From Clostridia bacterium (GTDB taxonomy: Bacteria; Bacillota; Clostridia; Christensenellales; CAG-138), in NCBI GenBank assembly GCA_017541305.1, contig JAFXZJ010000028.1, forward strand, positions 1-64,000: 64,000 bases of DNA. Direction: 5' to 3'. A program made the translations under genes and the position numbers. A model generated the notes under the pieces. That model saw only the letters and a program-made list of their open reading frames with translations. It did no database searches and was not told the DNA's origin. The first letter of the stretch is position 1. Each line of letters opens with the position of its first letter. Of the stretch, positions 1 through 8,660 are shown in pieces.

Positions 1-150
1 CGGGAGGCTCCGTTACGGGAGGCTCGGTTACGGGAGGCTCGGTTAAGGGAGGCTCCGTTACGGGAGGCTCGGTTACGGGAGGCTCCGTTACGGGAGGCTC
101 GGTTACGGGAGGCTCCGTTACGGGAGGCTCGGTTACGGGAGGCTCTTCGG
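1..150 (-). repeat. 15-bp tandem repeat encoding PPVTE stalk
   Basis: Direct repeats of GGAGGCTCNGTTACG, with C or G alternating at one position, encode (PPVTE)n on the minus strand. They continue past the left edge. The near-identical DNA units make length change by slippage likely. Confidence 0.85.
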
Positions 151-3100
151 GAGTTACAAGACCGTCAACGGTGGAGAACTCGATGGGGGTGGGATCCTTC
201 GCAGGATAGTTGTAGAACTCGGTCACGTTGACAATGATGTTCGTGGGAGCATCGAAGTCATCGGATACCTGGAAGGTGACGAGCAGGAGCTCGCCTTCCT
301 CGCTCATAGCGGCATCGGGCATGATAACACCGAGGCGGATGGAACCGGGAATGGTTTCATAATCGCAGACGATGTATGCTTCGGGATGCGCGTTAAGAAC
401 GTCGCCATAAACAACGTTGATGGGAGTGAGCTTAGCAGTGTCATAATCAAGGCTACACCTTAAGATGTGGGCCTCGTAATCGCCTTCAATGGTGAAGGGA
501 AGAGTGATAACACTGCCGGGAGCTACGCCATACTGGCTGCCCATGGTGAATACAACGGGCTGAGCGGGAGGCTCGGTTACGGGAGGCTCGGGAGTGGGCT
601 CCTCGGTTACGATGGGGCCATCCTCGGGAGTGATAAGACCATCATCCGTGGTGTAGGCGATGGGCTCGGCTTCCGCACCGTCAACGGGCAGATAGTTGAA
701 CTCGTTGATGCCGATGATGATATCAGCAGGCTCACTGAAGTCGGGAGCGGTCAGGAAGGTTATGGAAGCAATGACGCCTTCCTCGATGAGCTCGCCATCG
801 GGGATGATGATACCGACGTGGATGACGCCGGGCTCGGACTCAACGTCGAGAACGACGATCGCATCGGGATGAGCATTGATGACTTCGCCGGCTTCGATAG
901 CAATGGCGGTGACCTTGTTCACGTCATAGCTAAGGGCAGCGTTCAGGGTGTGCGCACGGTAGTTGCCGTCAATGGTGAAGTCAAGGGTGACTTCCTCATT
1001 GGGAACAGCACCGTAGTACTCGCCAACCACGAAGTTAGCGCTGATCAGCGGAGTGACAACGCCATCGATGGTCTCATAAGGAATAGCGATGGCTTCTGCC
1101 TCGGGAACGTAGTTGAACTCGTTGATACCGATGATGATATCGGTGGGATCCTTGAAGTAGCTGCCTACTTCGAAGGTGATGTTGACGATGACGCCTTCCT
1201 CAATGAGCTCGCCCTCGGGGATAACGGTGCCGACATGGATGACGCCGGGTTCGGTGTCGATATCGATAGCGTTGATCGCATCGGGATGCGCGTTGAGGAC
1301 CTCACCGAGCTCATAGGAGACAGGAGTGAGAACCGTATCGTCGTAGTTCAGATCGGCGTTCAGGGTGTGAGCGCGATAGTTGCCTTCAACAGAGAAGGGC
1401 AGAGTGATCAGCTGACCGGGAACAGCGCCGTAGTAGCTGCCCATAATGAAGGTCGCGCTGATGAGAGGAGTGACAACGCCGTCAATGGTGGTGTACTCAA
1501 TGGGCTGAGCAACATCTTCGGGAACGTAGTTGAACTCGTTGATGCCGATGATGATATCGGTGGGCTCCTTGAAGTAATCGCCAACGACGAAGGTCACGTT
1601 GATGATAACGCCTTCCTCGATAAGCTCGCCATCGGGGATGATGGTGCCGACGTGGATGACGCCGGGCTCGGCATCGATATCGATCGCGTTGATCGCATCG
1701 GGATGTGCGTTGAGCACTTCGCCGAGCTCATAAGCGATAGGAGTGAGAACCGCGTCGTCATAGTTCAGATCGGCGTTAAGAGTGTGAGCACGGTAGTTGC
1801 CCTCGATGGAGAAGGGCAGCGTGATCTCCTGGCCGGGAACAGCGCCATAGTAGCTGCCCATGATGAAGGTCGCGCTGAGGTTCGGGGTAACGATACCGTC
1901 CTTGGTCTCATAAGGAACGGGAGTGGCTTCATCAGCGGGAACATAGTTGAACTCGTTGATGCCGATGATAACGTCTGTGGGCTCCTTGAAGTATTCGCCT
2001 ACCCTGAAGGTGATGGTGACGATGACGCCTTCCTCGGTCATAACGCCCTCGGGCACAACGGTGCCAACGTGGATGACGCCGGGGTTGGTTTCGAAGTCGA
2101 TGATATTGACAGCATCGGAATGCGCGTTAAGGACTTCGCCCTCTACAACTGCGATCGGGGTGAGGACCGCGTCGTCATAGAAGATGTCAGCGTTCAGAGT
2201 GTGAGCGCGATAGGTGCCTTCAATGGAGAAGTTGAGATCGATCTCGTCGCCGGGGTTAGCGCCGAAGTAATCATCCATGGTGAACATGGCGCTGCCGACG
2301 GAGAGAGGAGTGACTATACCGTCAACGGTGGTGTACTCGATGGGAGTAACGGCACTGTCTTCGATATTGACATAGTTGAACTCGTTGATTACGACGATGA
2401 TATCGGTGGGAGCGGTGAAATCCTCGGCAACGTCGAAGGTGACGTAAGCGAGGACGCCTTCGCCGGACAGCGGAGTCTCGGGAAGAACAACGCCGAGGTA
2501 GATGGTGCCGTCAATGCTGGTATCGCAGAGAGTAACGGCATCGTCCTGATCGGCGATCATATCACCGAAGGAGACGTCGACAACGGTCAGAACAGCGGGA
2601 TCATAGTTGAGAGCCGCGCTGAGGGTGTGAGCTTCGTATTCGCCCTCGATGGTGAAGGGCAGAGTGATGCGGGAACCGCCTTCTACGTCATAGGCGCTGC
2701 CCATGGTGAAGACGACGCCTTCAACGGGACCTTCAGCGGGGGTCACGATACCGTCGACGGTGTCAAACGGGATCGGTAAGCCGACGCTGGTGCCGGTGGG
2801 AACCTCAGCGAACTCATTGATGGCAATGATGACGTCAGTGGGCGCGGTGAAGTTGTCGGATACGTTGAAGGTGATGGTCGCAAGAAGGCCATTGCCGGTG
2901 ATGGGCTGGTCGGAAACAAAGCCGAAGTAGATGATGCCGGCTTCGTCGTCCCAATCCATGACAACGGGGATCTCCTCATCGTCAAGCAGGCCACCCATCA
3001 GAGAGATGGAACCGAACTCGAGAACGGCGGGATCATAGAAGATGTTGGCGCTGAGAACGTTGGCCTCGTAGTTGTCACCGGCGATCGTGAAGTCAAGATC

Positions 3101-4312
3101 GATGGTGGAACCGGGGGCTACGCCGTAAGCGCTCTCCATGGTGAAGCGTGCGCCGTCAATGGGGGGCTCGGGAGTGGGAGCTGCGGTGGGAGCGGGAGTG
3201 GGAACCGCAGTGGGAGTGGGAATAGGCTCGTCAGAGATAACGGGCTCTTCTTCTATCTCGATAACGCCGTCATAAGCGGTGTAATCGATGTCTTCCTTCT
3301 CGGTCGAAGTGGAGGGCATATAGTAGAAGTCCACCATCTCAAAGGTAACAGGCTGATCCTCGGTGCAGTCCTCGCTGACTTCGAAGTTGATGTTGATGAG
3401 GACGCCGTGCGCGGTCATACCCGCGTTGGGGCAAAGAAGGCCGACCCTTACGATACCGGGGGTGCTGTAATCGATCGTGGGCATGGAATCCCAGGGCCTG
3501 TCATTGAAGGCGGGACCGTTGGTGACGGACGTTACAGTCAGATACTCGGGATCGTAATTGATCTTGAACAGCAGGGAGTGAGCTTCGTAATCAGCGCCGT
3601 CAATGGTCACAGGCACGGTTACGGAGTCACCGGGAGTAACGCCGCTCACAGAGCCGACGATGAAAGCTACGTCGTCAGCGGGAACGGGAGTTACAACGGG
3701 AGCCTCAGTGGGAGCCGCTGTGGGTGCCGCAGTGGGAGCGGGAGTTGCGGTGGGGGCTGCCGTGGGAGCCGCAGTGGGAGCTTCCGTGGGAGCTTCGGTC
3801 ACAACGGGCTCAACGATATCGATGAGGCCGTTCTCTGCGATGTAGGGAAGATCGACCTTGCTCGTGGCGGTCGAGGGGAAATAGAAGAAATCGATCATCT
3901 CGAATTCCAATTCCTGGTCTTCCGTGCAAGTCGCGCTGACTTCAAAGTTCATGTTGAGGAATACGCCGTGCTCGGTCATACCGTCATTCGGGCAAATGAG
4001 ACCAACCCTGATAACACCGGGAGTATCGGTGTTAATAACAGGAGAAGAATCCCAAGGCCGGTTCATGAAGGCGGGACCGGGATTGACTGAAGTAACAGTC
4101 AACTGCTCCGGATCGTAATGAACCTTGAAGAGGATGGAGTGAGCTTCATAATCGGCGCCGCCGATGGTCAGCGGGACGCTCACTGATTCACCCGGGTTCA
4201 CACCACTCACGGTGCCGACCGTGAATGATACCTCGCCGTCAGCGGCTACAGGCACGGCGATCAACCCGAACACCATAGCTACCGAAACGAGGAGAGCGAG
4301 AAATTTCTTCAT
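1..4312 (-). CDS. Nine-domain cohesin-like secreted surface protein (3' end outside window)
   Basis: The frame is open from the ATG at 4312 to the left edge, about 1437 codons, so the C-terminus is missing. A GGAG lies 10 nt upstream of the ATG. Residues 1-25 form a signal peptide (MKKFLALLVSVAMVFG). Nine beta-rich domains of about 125-135 residues follow, at roughly 29-165, 215-355, 390-520, 537-660, 675-800, 815-940, 955-1080, 1095-1220 and 1255-1380. Each has the cohesin pattern: VxPGxxVxxPxTI, YDPxxLxV, a GxIxVGxI strand and a GVxxxxTFxV strand. Domains 1-2 and 9 are set off by Pro/Thr linkers (TEAPTAAP, TEPPVTEP), and the C-terminal part is PPVTE repeats. Probable role: surface scaffold that binds dockerin-tagged partners (inference). 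Domains 5-8 are very alike, pointing to recent internal duplication. A C-terminal wall anchor like those of the next two genes is expected beyond the edge. Confidence 0.85.
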   Translation of the reverse strand, partial: MKKFLALLVSVAMVFGLIAVPVAADGEVSFTVGTVSGVNPGESVSVPLTIGGADYEAHSILFKVHYDPEQLTVTSVNPGPAFMNRPWDSSPVINTDTPGVIRVGLICPNDGMTEHGVFLNMNFEVSATCTEDQELEFEMIDFFYFPSTATSKVDLPYIAENGLIDIVEPVVTEAPTEAPTAAPTAAPTATPAPTAAPTAAPTEAPVVTPVPADDVAFIVGSVSGVTPGDSVTVPVTIDGADYEAHSLLFKINYDPEYLTVTSVTNGPAFNDRPWDSMPTIDYSTPGIVRVGLLCPNAGMTAHGVLININFEVSEDCTEDQPVTFEMVDFYYMPSTSTEKEDIDYTAYDGVIEIEEEPVISDEPIPTPTAVPTPAPTAAPTPEPPIDGARFTMESAYGVAPGSTIDLDFTIAGDNYEANVLSANIFYDPAVLEFGSISLMGGLLDDEEIPVVMDWDDEAGIIYFGFVSDQPITGNGLLATITFNVSDNFTAPTDVIIAINEFAEVPTGTSVGLPIPFDTVDGIVTPAEGPVEGVVFTMGSAYDVEGGSRITLPFTIEGEYEAHTLSAALNYDPAVLTVVDVSFGDMIADQDDAVTLCDTSIDGTIYLGVVLPETPLSGEGVLAYVTFDVAEDFTAPTDIIVVINEFNYVNIEDSAVTPIEYTTVDGIVTPLSVGSAMFTMDDYFGANPGDEIDLNFSIEGTYRAHTLNADIFYDDAVLTPIAVVEGEVLNAHSDAVNIIDFETNPGVIHVGTVVPEGVMTEEGVIVTITFRVGEYFKEPTDVIIGINEFNYVPADEATPVPYETKDGIVTPNLSATFIMGSYYGAVPGQEITLPFSIEGNYRAHTLNADLNYDDAVLTPIAYELGEVLNAHPDAINAIDIDAEPGVIHVGTIIPDGELIEEGVIINVTFVVGDYFKEPTDIIIGINEFNYVPEDVAQPIEYTTIDGVVTPLISATFIMGSYYGAVPGQLITLPFSVEGNYRAHTLNADLNYDDTVLTPVSYELGEVLNAHPDAINAIDIDTEPGVIHVGTVIPEGELIEEGVIVNITFEVGSYFKDPTDIIIGINEFNYVPEAEAIAIPYETIDGVVTPLISANFVVGEYYGAVPNEEVTLDFTIDGNYRAHTLNAALSYDVNKVTAIAIEAGEVINAHPDAIVVLDVESEPGVIHVGIIIPDGELIEEGVIASITFLTAPDFSEPADIIIGINEFNYLPVDGAEAEPIAYTTDDGLITPEDGPIVTEEPTPEPPVTEPPAQPVVFTMGSQYGVAPGSVITLPFTIEGDYEAHILRCSLDYDTAKLTPINVVYGDVLNAHPEAYIVCDYETIPGSIRLGVIMPDAAMSEEGELLLVTFQVSDDFDAPTNIIVNVTEFYNYPAKDPTPIEFSTVDGLVTPEEPPVTEPPVTEPPVTEPPVTEPPVTEPPVTEPPLTEPPVTEPPVTEPP

Positions 4313-4414
4313 TTGGAATATACTCCTTTCTGAATTTTGCGTAACCAGCATAATCCATTCAATCAAGCCAGTTCTTAACCGCATAGTTTAGCTAGGCTAC
4401 AAAATTGCATCTAT

Positions 4415-4443
4415 ATTATAACACAAGCAATATCCACATGCAA
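4415..4443 (-). promoter_or_regulatory. Sigma-A promoter of the nine-domain cohesin gene
   Basis: On the minus strand: -35 TTGCAT, 17-nt spacer, -10 TATAAT, about 100 nt upstream of the ATG at 4312. The GTGT-TATAAT context is shared with the promoter at 5475-5503, which suggests duplicated regulation. Confidence 0.75.
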
Positions 4444-4462
4444 TAGCTATGCACATTATTTT

Positions 4463-4505
4463 AAAAAAAAAATGAAACTGCCCGCTCCCAATCGGGAACG
4501 GGCAG
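4463..4505 (-). terminator. Intrinsic terminator after the first single-cohesin gene
   Basis: Hairpin CTGCCCGTTCCC / GGGAGCGGGCAG on the minus strand, followed by TTTCA and a run of ten T. It lies just past the stop at 4534. Confidence 0.85.
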
Positions 4506-4533
4506 AAGACTTTACTTAAGCCTTTTCAGGACA

Positions 4534-5385
4534 TTAGTCCTCCTTCTTGCGGAAGATCACGATGCCAGCACCGGCAGCGATCGCAACGATGCTCAGGCCG
4601 ATAAGGCTGGCAGCACCGGTTACGGGAGGCTTGGGGCCGGGAGCGGGCTCGGTGGTCTCTACGGGAGCGGGCTCATCGGTGACGATGGGCTCAACGGGCT
4701 CGTCGGTTGCGGGAGGCTCGGTTACGGGAGGCTCGGTTACGGGAGGCTCGGTTACGGGAGGCTCGGTTACGGGAGGCTCGGTTACGGGAGGCTCAGTTAC
4801 GGGAGGCTCAGTTACGGGAGGCTCGGTTACGGGAGGCTCGGTTACGGGAGGCTCGGTTACGGGAGGCTCGGTAACAGGGGTGTCAGCCTCGATCTCAACA
4901 AGACCGTTCTCGCAGGTAGCAACGTCGAGCAGATCGACCTTGGCACCGCCAACGGGGAGGAGATAATACTCGTGTACAACTACCTCAAGAGGCACATCCT
5001 CGGTGCAGTCATCGGCTACATGGAAAGTGATGTTGCAGATAACGCCGGAACCGGTGAAGGGCTCAGTGGGGCAGATAACGCCAACCTTAACGTGACCGGG
5101 AATGCTCTTGTCGAGGACAGGAGTGGCGTCCCAGGGCCTGGCGTTGAAAAGAGCGCCGGGAGCAAGGGTGGTAACAGTGAGCTTCTCAGCATCGTAGAGG
5201 ACCTCCATGTTGAGGCCATGGCACTGGAAATCACCGTCGATCGAAACGGGGATCACAACATCATCACCGGGCTTCGCAGTAGCGGTGCCGGCGCTGAAGG
5301 TGGCTTCGCCCTCTGCAAACGCGGGAATGGCTACGAGGCCAAGAACCATGAGCAGAGAAACGAGAAGCGCAAAAAACTTCTTCAT
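4534..5385 (-). CDS. Single-cohesin-domain wall-anchored protein with PPVTE stalk
   Basis: A 283-aa secreted protein. The start is the ATG at 5385, with AAAGGAG 8 nt upstream; a longer in-frame extension lacks a ribosome binding site. Residues 1-25 are a signal peptide. A single cohesin-like domain (about 27-170) has the same strand pattern as the nine-domain neighbour (PGDDVVIPVSI, YDAEKLTV, GHVKVGVI). A stalk of about eleven PPVTE repeats follows, then a C-terminal PPVTG motif, a hydrophobic stretch and FRKKED, which is the layout of a sortase signal with a PPxTG variant of LPxTG. Likely a wall-displayed receptor for a dockerin-bearing partner (inference). It has its own promoter and terminator and is a paralogue of both neighbours. 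Confidence 0.87.
   Translation of the reverse strand: MKKFFALLVSLLMVLGLVAIPAFAEGEATFSAGTATAKPGDDVVIPVSIDGDFQCHGLNMEVLYDAEKLTVTTLAPGALFNARPWDATPVLDKSIPGHVKVGVICPTEPFTGSGVICNITFHVADDCTEDVPLEVVVHEYYLLPVGGAKVDLLDVATCENGLVEIEADTPVTEPPVTEPPVTEPPVTEPPVTEPPVTEPPVTEPPVTEPPVTEPPVTEPPVTEPPATDEPVEPIVTDEPAPVETTEPAPGPKPPVTGAASLIGLSIVAIAAGAGIVIFRKKED
4706..4874 (-). repeat. 15-bp tandem repeat encoding (PPVTE)n
   Basis: About eleven near-identical GGAGGCTCGGTTACG units within the stalk of the single-cohesin gene, the same unit as at 1-150. This makes it a candidate for copy-number variation and for recombination between the two paralogues. Confidence 0.85.
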
Positions 5386-5474
5386 TTGGAATACTCCTTT
5401 CTGATTTTGTGCGGCCGGGGAAATCTTCCTGTTTGCACAGCGCAAGATCTCCCAATAACCACATTTGTAACGGT

Positions 5475-5503
5475 ATTATAACACAGGGCTTTATCAATTG
5501 CAA
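5475..5503 (-). promoter_or_regulatory. Sigma-A promoter of the single-cohesin gene
   Basis: Minus strand -35 TTGCAA, 17-nt spacer, -10 TATAAT, about 90 nt before the ATG at 5385. Confidence 0.8.
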
Positions 5504-5539
5504 CACTATTTCCCTATTTAAATCAAAAATATTTTTTGG

Positions 5540-5580
5540 AAAAAGCAGAGCCGTCCCCCATCGGAAGGAGACGGCCCTGC
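5540..5580 (-). terminator. Intrinsic terminator after the second single-cohesin gene
   Basis: Hairpin GCAGGGCCGTC / GACGGCTCTGC followed by TTTTT on the minus strand, just past the stop at 5600. Confidence 0.8.
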
Positions 5581-5599
5581 GGTCGGTCATTCAATCATA

Positions 5600-6787
5600 T
5601 CAATCGTTTTTCCTGCGGAAGATCACTATTCCGGCGCCGGCGGCAAGGGATACGATCCCAAGGCCCACAAGGCTTGCGGAACCGGTCTGCGGGGGCTTGG
5701 GAGTGGGCTCCACGGGAGCGGGAGCTTCGCTTTCACCGGGCTGGTCGGTCTCACCGGGAGCGGGCTCCTCTGTTACGATGGGCTCATCGGTCTCGGTAGG
5801 TTCGTCGGTGACGATAGGCTCATCGGTCTCGGTAGGTTCGTCGGTGACGATAGGCTCATCGGTCTCGGTAGGTTCGTCGGTGACGATAGGCTCATCGGTC
5901 TCGGTAGGTTCGTCGGTGACGACAGGTTCGTCAGTTACGATAGGCTCATCGGTGACGATAGGCTCGTCGGTCACGATAGGCTCGTCGGTCACGATGGGTT
6001 CATCGGTAACGATAGGCTCGTCGGTTACTATAGGTTCATCGGTAACGATAGGCTCTTCGGTTACGATAGGTTCATCGGTAACGATGGGCTCGTCGGTAAC
6101 GATAGGTTCGTCGGTCACGATGGGCTCGTCGGTAACGATAGGCTCGTCGGTGACGACAGGCTCATCGGTGACGATAGGCTCGTCGGTGACGATAGGCTCG
6201 TCGGTCACGATCGGCTCGTCGGTCACGATCGGCTCCTCGGTGGGCTCGGGAGTGGGCTCCTGAGTGGGTTCGGGAGTGGGCTCAACTGCCAGATTTATCG
6301 AACCGTCATTGGCAATAAAGTCGATATCGGTCCTTTCAAGGGAATCCGCAGGCATATAATAGAATTCATTTACCTGCGCAGCGATCGGCTGATCCTCGGT
6401 GCAGGAATCCGCTACCCTGAAAGTGACGGTGACAAGAACGCCGGTGGACGTGAACGCTTCCGTGGGGCAAAGAAGACCGATCTTTACCGAGCCGGGAACA
6501 TTGGTTCCGTCAAGCACGGGCATGGAATCCCAGGGCCTTGAATTGAACGCGGGGCCGGGCTGCACGCTGACTACGGAAAGGTTTTCGACGTCGTAATTGA
6601 TGAACATATTAAGACCGTGAGCCTCAAATTCACCATCGATAGTAAGTGTGATCTGGACTTCATCACCGGGATGAGCGTCTTCAACGGTGCTCAGGGAGAA
6701 TACCGCGTTGCCATCGGCCGAGGCGGGAACGGCAAAAATGCCTATCACCATTGCGAACGCAACGAGTACAGCCAGAAACTTCTTCAT
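5600..6787 (-). CDS. Single-cohesin-domain wall-anchored protein with IVTDEP stalk
   Basis: A 395-aa protein with AGGAAGGAG 7 nt before the ATG at 6787. It has a signal peptide (1-25), a cohesin-like domain (about 28-165; HPGDEVQITLTI, YDVENLSV, GSVKIGLL, GVLVTVTFRV), a Pro/Thr/Glu stalk of about 25 hexapeptides (IVTDEP, ETDEP variants), and a C-terminal PPQTG, hydrophobic segment and FRRKND sorting signal. The domain order matches the 283-aa neighbour, but the stalk sequence is different and longer, so it would hold the cohesin domain further from the wall. Neither protein is next to cellulases, so I do not infer a cellulosome. The shared anchor suggests one sortase serves both; no sortase is in this window. 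Confidence 0.87.
   Translation of the reverse strand: MKKFLAVLVAFAMVIGIFAVPASADGNAVFSLSTVEDAHPGDEVQITLTIDGEFEAHGLNMFINYDVENLSVVSVQPGPAFNSRPWDSMPVLDGTNVPGSVKIGLLCPTEAFTSTGVLVTVTFRVADSCTEDQPIAAQVNEFYYMPADSLERTDIDFIANDGSINLAVEPTPEPTQEPTPEPTEEPIVTDEPIVTDEPIVTDEPIVTDEPVVTDEPIVTDEPIVTDEPIVTDEPIVTDEPIVTEEPIVTDEPIVTDEPIVTDEPIVTDEPIVTDEPIVTDEPIVTDEPVVTDEPTETDEPIVTDEPTETDEPIVTDEPTETDEPIVTDEPTETDEPIVTEEPAPGETDQPGESEAPAPVEPTPKPPQTGSASLVGLGIVSLAAGAGIVIFRRKND
5767..6240 (-). repeat. 18-bp tandem repeat encoding (IVTDEP)n
   Basis: About 25 units. Unlike the PPVTE arrays, the DNA has diverged at third positions while the peptide is kept, so this array looks older or selected for protein sequence. Confidence 0.75.
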
Positions 6788-6855
6788 ATAATTACTCCTT
6801 CCTGAAATGCTTTCGACTTACGGAACGCATTCCTCCGTAAAACGAGAACGCGGAC

Positions 6856-6884
6856 AGTATATCACATTGAAGAAGACTTTGCAA
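6856..6884 (-). promoter_or_regulatory. Sigma-A promoter of the IVTDEP cohesin gene
   Basis: Minus strand -35 TTGCAA, 17-nt spacer, -10 TATACT, about 70 nt upstream of the ATG at 6787. Confidence 0.7.
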
Positions 6885-6910
6885 TAGCCGCAAATGCGGA
6901 TTATGCAAAA

Positions 6911-6948
6911 AAACGCAAAAACTTATCGTACGAGCGTACGATAAGTTT
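6911..6948 (-). terminator. Terminator of the polysaccharide operon
   Basis: A perfect 14-bp palindrome with a 2-nt loop (AAACTTATCGTACG / CGTACGATAAGTTT) lies past the stop of the last kinase gene at 7011. On the minus strand it is followed by TTTGCGTTTTTTT, a good rho-independent tail. Confidence 0.8.
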
Positions 6949-7010
6949 GCAGTATTTGTATGAATTTGTCGGGCGTTCGTGCGGCAGTTATCGGACGTTC
7001 GTGCGATATT

Positions 7011-8660
7011 TTAATTTTTCCGCTTTCTTTTCTTTGTCGAGGAATAGCTTCCGTATCTTGAATAGCTGTCATACCTTGAGTAAGAGCCATACCGTCCATA
7101 GCGGGAATACCTGCCGTACTTCGAATACGAGCCGTAGCTCGAATATCTGCCGTACCTTGAGTATTTGCCATAGCGCGCGTATTTGCCGTATGCGCCGTAA
7201 CCGTAGCCATAGCCTCCGTCGGAATCTGCGCTGTTGAGCACATAGCCCAGGAAGGCGGCTCTGCCGTTTGACAGATGGTTAAGGCCGTCAAGTATGCGGC
7301 TCTTTCTCGTATACTCCTGCCTGATGACGTAAAGCACGCAGTCCGAGATATTGGCAAGCACCACCGCGTCCGCAATAACAGAAGCCGGCGGTGAATCCAT
7401 AACGATGTAATCCACCCGCTGCAAGAGCTCCTCGATAAGCTCCTTCATCCTGGCGGTGCCCATAAGCTCGGCAGCTTCGTCGGACGGAGTCTTGCCGTTG
7501 ATAACTATAAGGTTTTCCTCGGGCTCGTTTACGATATCCTCGATACCGACAATGCCGTTAAGGTATTCGGCAAGTCCGGCTTCCTTCTGGGTGGTAAGAT
7601 CGCCCAGATCGGAAGGCTTGCGGATATCGCAGTCGAGAAGGGCGACCCTCTTCCCCGCCATCGCCATTGCCATCGCGATGTTGGCGGCAACGGTCGTCTT
7701 GCCCTCACCGGGCATTGAGCTGGCGACAAGTATCGTTCTGAATCCTGCCTCATCACATGCCTTGATTATGCGGGAGCGTATGAGCCTTATCGAATCGGAA
7801 AAGCTTTTGGAGATATCCGGCGACGATATCTCGATTATGCTCTTGTTCGCCCTGCGCCTGCGGCTGATATAAGGCACGTTGCCAAGGCAGCGCAGATTGA
7901 GCATCTTTTTAAGATCATCGGAATCCTTGACCGTATTCTTGGCGAACGTGGCAATGATCATTATGACGAGCGATCCGAGGCAGCCGAACAGCACGCCCTT
8001 TAGCAGCTCGTTCTTATACGAAAGCGAATTCGTGGGCTTTGTCGGTATGCCGGAATCGGATATAAGCGTCATGCCCGTATTGCCTATTACAAAATCAGCC
8101 ACGCGGGGGTAATTGTTTATCGCCGACTGCAGCACGTTATATGACATCTGCGGCGTCCTTGAAAAAACCTTGATCGTGAACAGATTGGTCTGCCCCACCG
8201 GCTCTGCCGTGATAGTTGCGGGAATGCTTGAAAGGCCCAGATCCTGCTGAATGAGGTTTATAAGCACGTCGCTGCTGAAAATATAGGGGAACGTCTCGGA
8301 AAGCTGCTTGGAGAGGCTTACCGAATAGGTGGGGCTCGACTTGGTGCTGGCGCTGTTGACGTCCACGGTGAAGGTTGCCGACGCCTGATAGATGGGGTTG
8401 AATTCGAGCCTTGCCCTGACGCAAAGTATTACGCTGAGAATAACCGAGAGTATGATCGGCAGCAGATACATCCTTCTGAACACCGAGATGAACTCATGCA
8501 GAAAATCCGTGATGCTGACGGAAGAGCTTTTTTGCGCGTCGTTCCTTATGCTCTCATAAAACTCCTCAACGCTTTCAAAGGCGGGTTCGGCGGCTTTGTC
8601 GTTACCATGCCGGATCCGGTCCGCCTGGTTCTCGTCGGGTCTTCTGATCTCTTCGCTCAT
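7011..8660 (-). CDS. Wzc-type bacterial tyrosine kinase with chain-length domain, 20-Tyr tail
   Basis: A 549-aa fused polysaccharide co-polymerase and BY-kinase. N-terminal Wzz-like part: membrane segments at about 67-83 and 220-240 flank an extracytoplasmic domain. The cytoplasmic kinase has Walker A (SMPGEGKTT, about 315-323), Walker A' (ALLDCDIRKP, 340-349) and Walker B (YIVMDSPP, 418-425). The tail from residue 483 holds 20 tyrosines in GRYSSYG-like repeats, then a basic end (KKRKRKN). Expected role: control of chain length and export through cyclic tail autophosphorylation. It is the last gene of the operon and overlaps the preceding kinase gene by 4 nt (ATGA). No phosphatase (Wzb or CpsB type) is nearby. 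Confidence 0.9.
   Translation of the reverse strand: MSEEIRRPDENQADRIRHGNDKAAEPAFESVEEFYESIRNDAQKSSSVSITDFLHEFISVFRRMYLLPIILSVILSVILCVRARLEFNPIYQASATFTVDVNSASTKSSPTYSVSLSKQLSETFPYIFSSDVLINLIQQDLGLSSIPATITAEPVGQTNLFTIKVFSRTPQMSYNVLQSAINNYPRVADFVIGNTGMTLISDSGIPTKPTNSLSYKNELLKGVLFGCLGSLVIMIIATFAKNTVKDSDDLKKMLNLRCLGNVPYISRRRRANKSIIEISSPDISKSFSDSIRLIRSRIIKACDEAGFRTILVASSMPGEGKTTVAANIAMAMAMAGKRVALLDCDIRKPSDLGDLTTQKEAGLAEYLNGIVGIEDIVNEPEENLIVINGKTPSDEAAELMGTARMKELIEELLQRVDYIVMDSPPASVIADAVVLANISDCVLYVIRQEYTRKSRILDGLNHLSNGRAAFLGYVLNSADSDGGYGYGYGAYGKYARYGKYSRYGRYSSYGSYSKYGRYSRYGRYGSYSRYDSYSRYGSYSSTKKRKRKN

Noticed and set aside
1-150. Possible CRISPR array (also 4706-4874 and 5767-6240)
   Set aside because: Units are 15 or 18 bp with no unique spacers and encode Pro/Thr stalks in frame.
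467-2779. 770-codon plus-strand frame
   Set aside because: Antisense to the nine-domain cohesin gene. Its apparent repeats (ELVDADDDIGG) are the mirror of the cohesin repeats.
5386-5445. Longer N-terminus for the 283-aa cohesin protein
   Set aside because: The extension would hide the signal peptide behind 20 polar residues; AAAGGAG fits the ATG at 5385.
1-6787. A cellulosome
   Set aside because: Cohesin-like domains are present but there are no glycoside hydrolases or carbohydrate-binding modules in the window; the only dockerin seen is on a DUF4430 protein.
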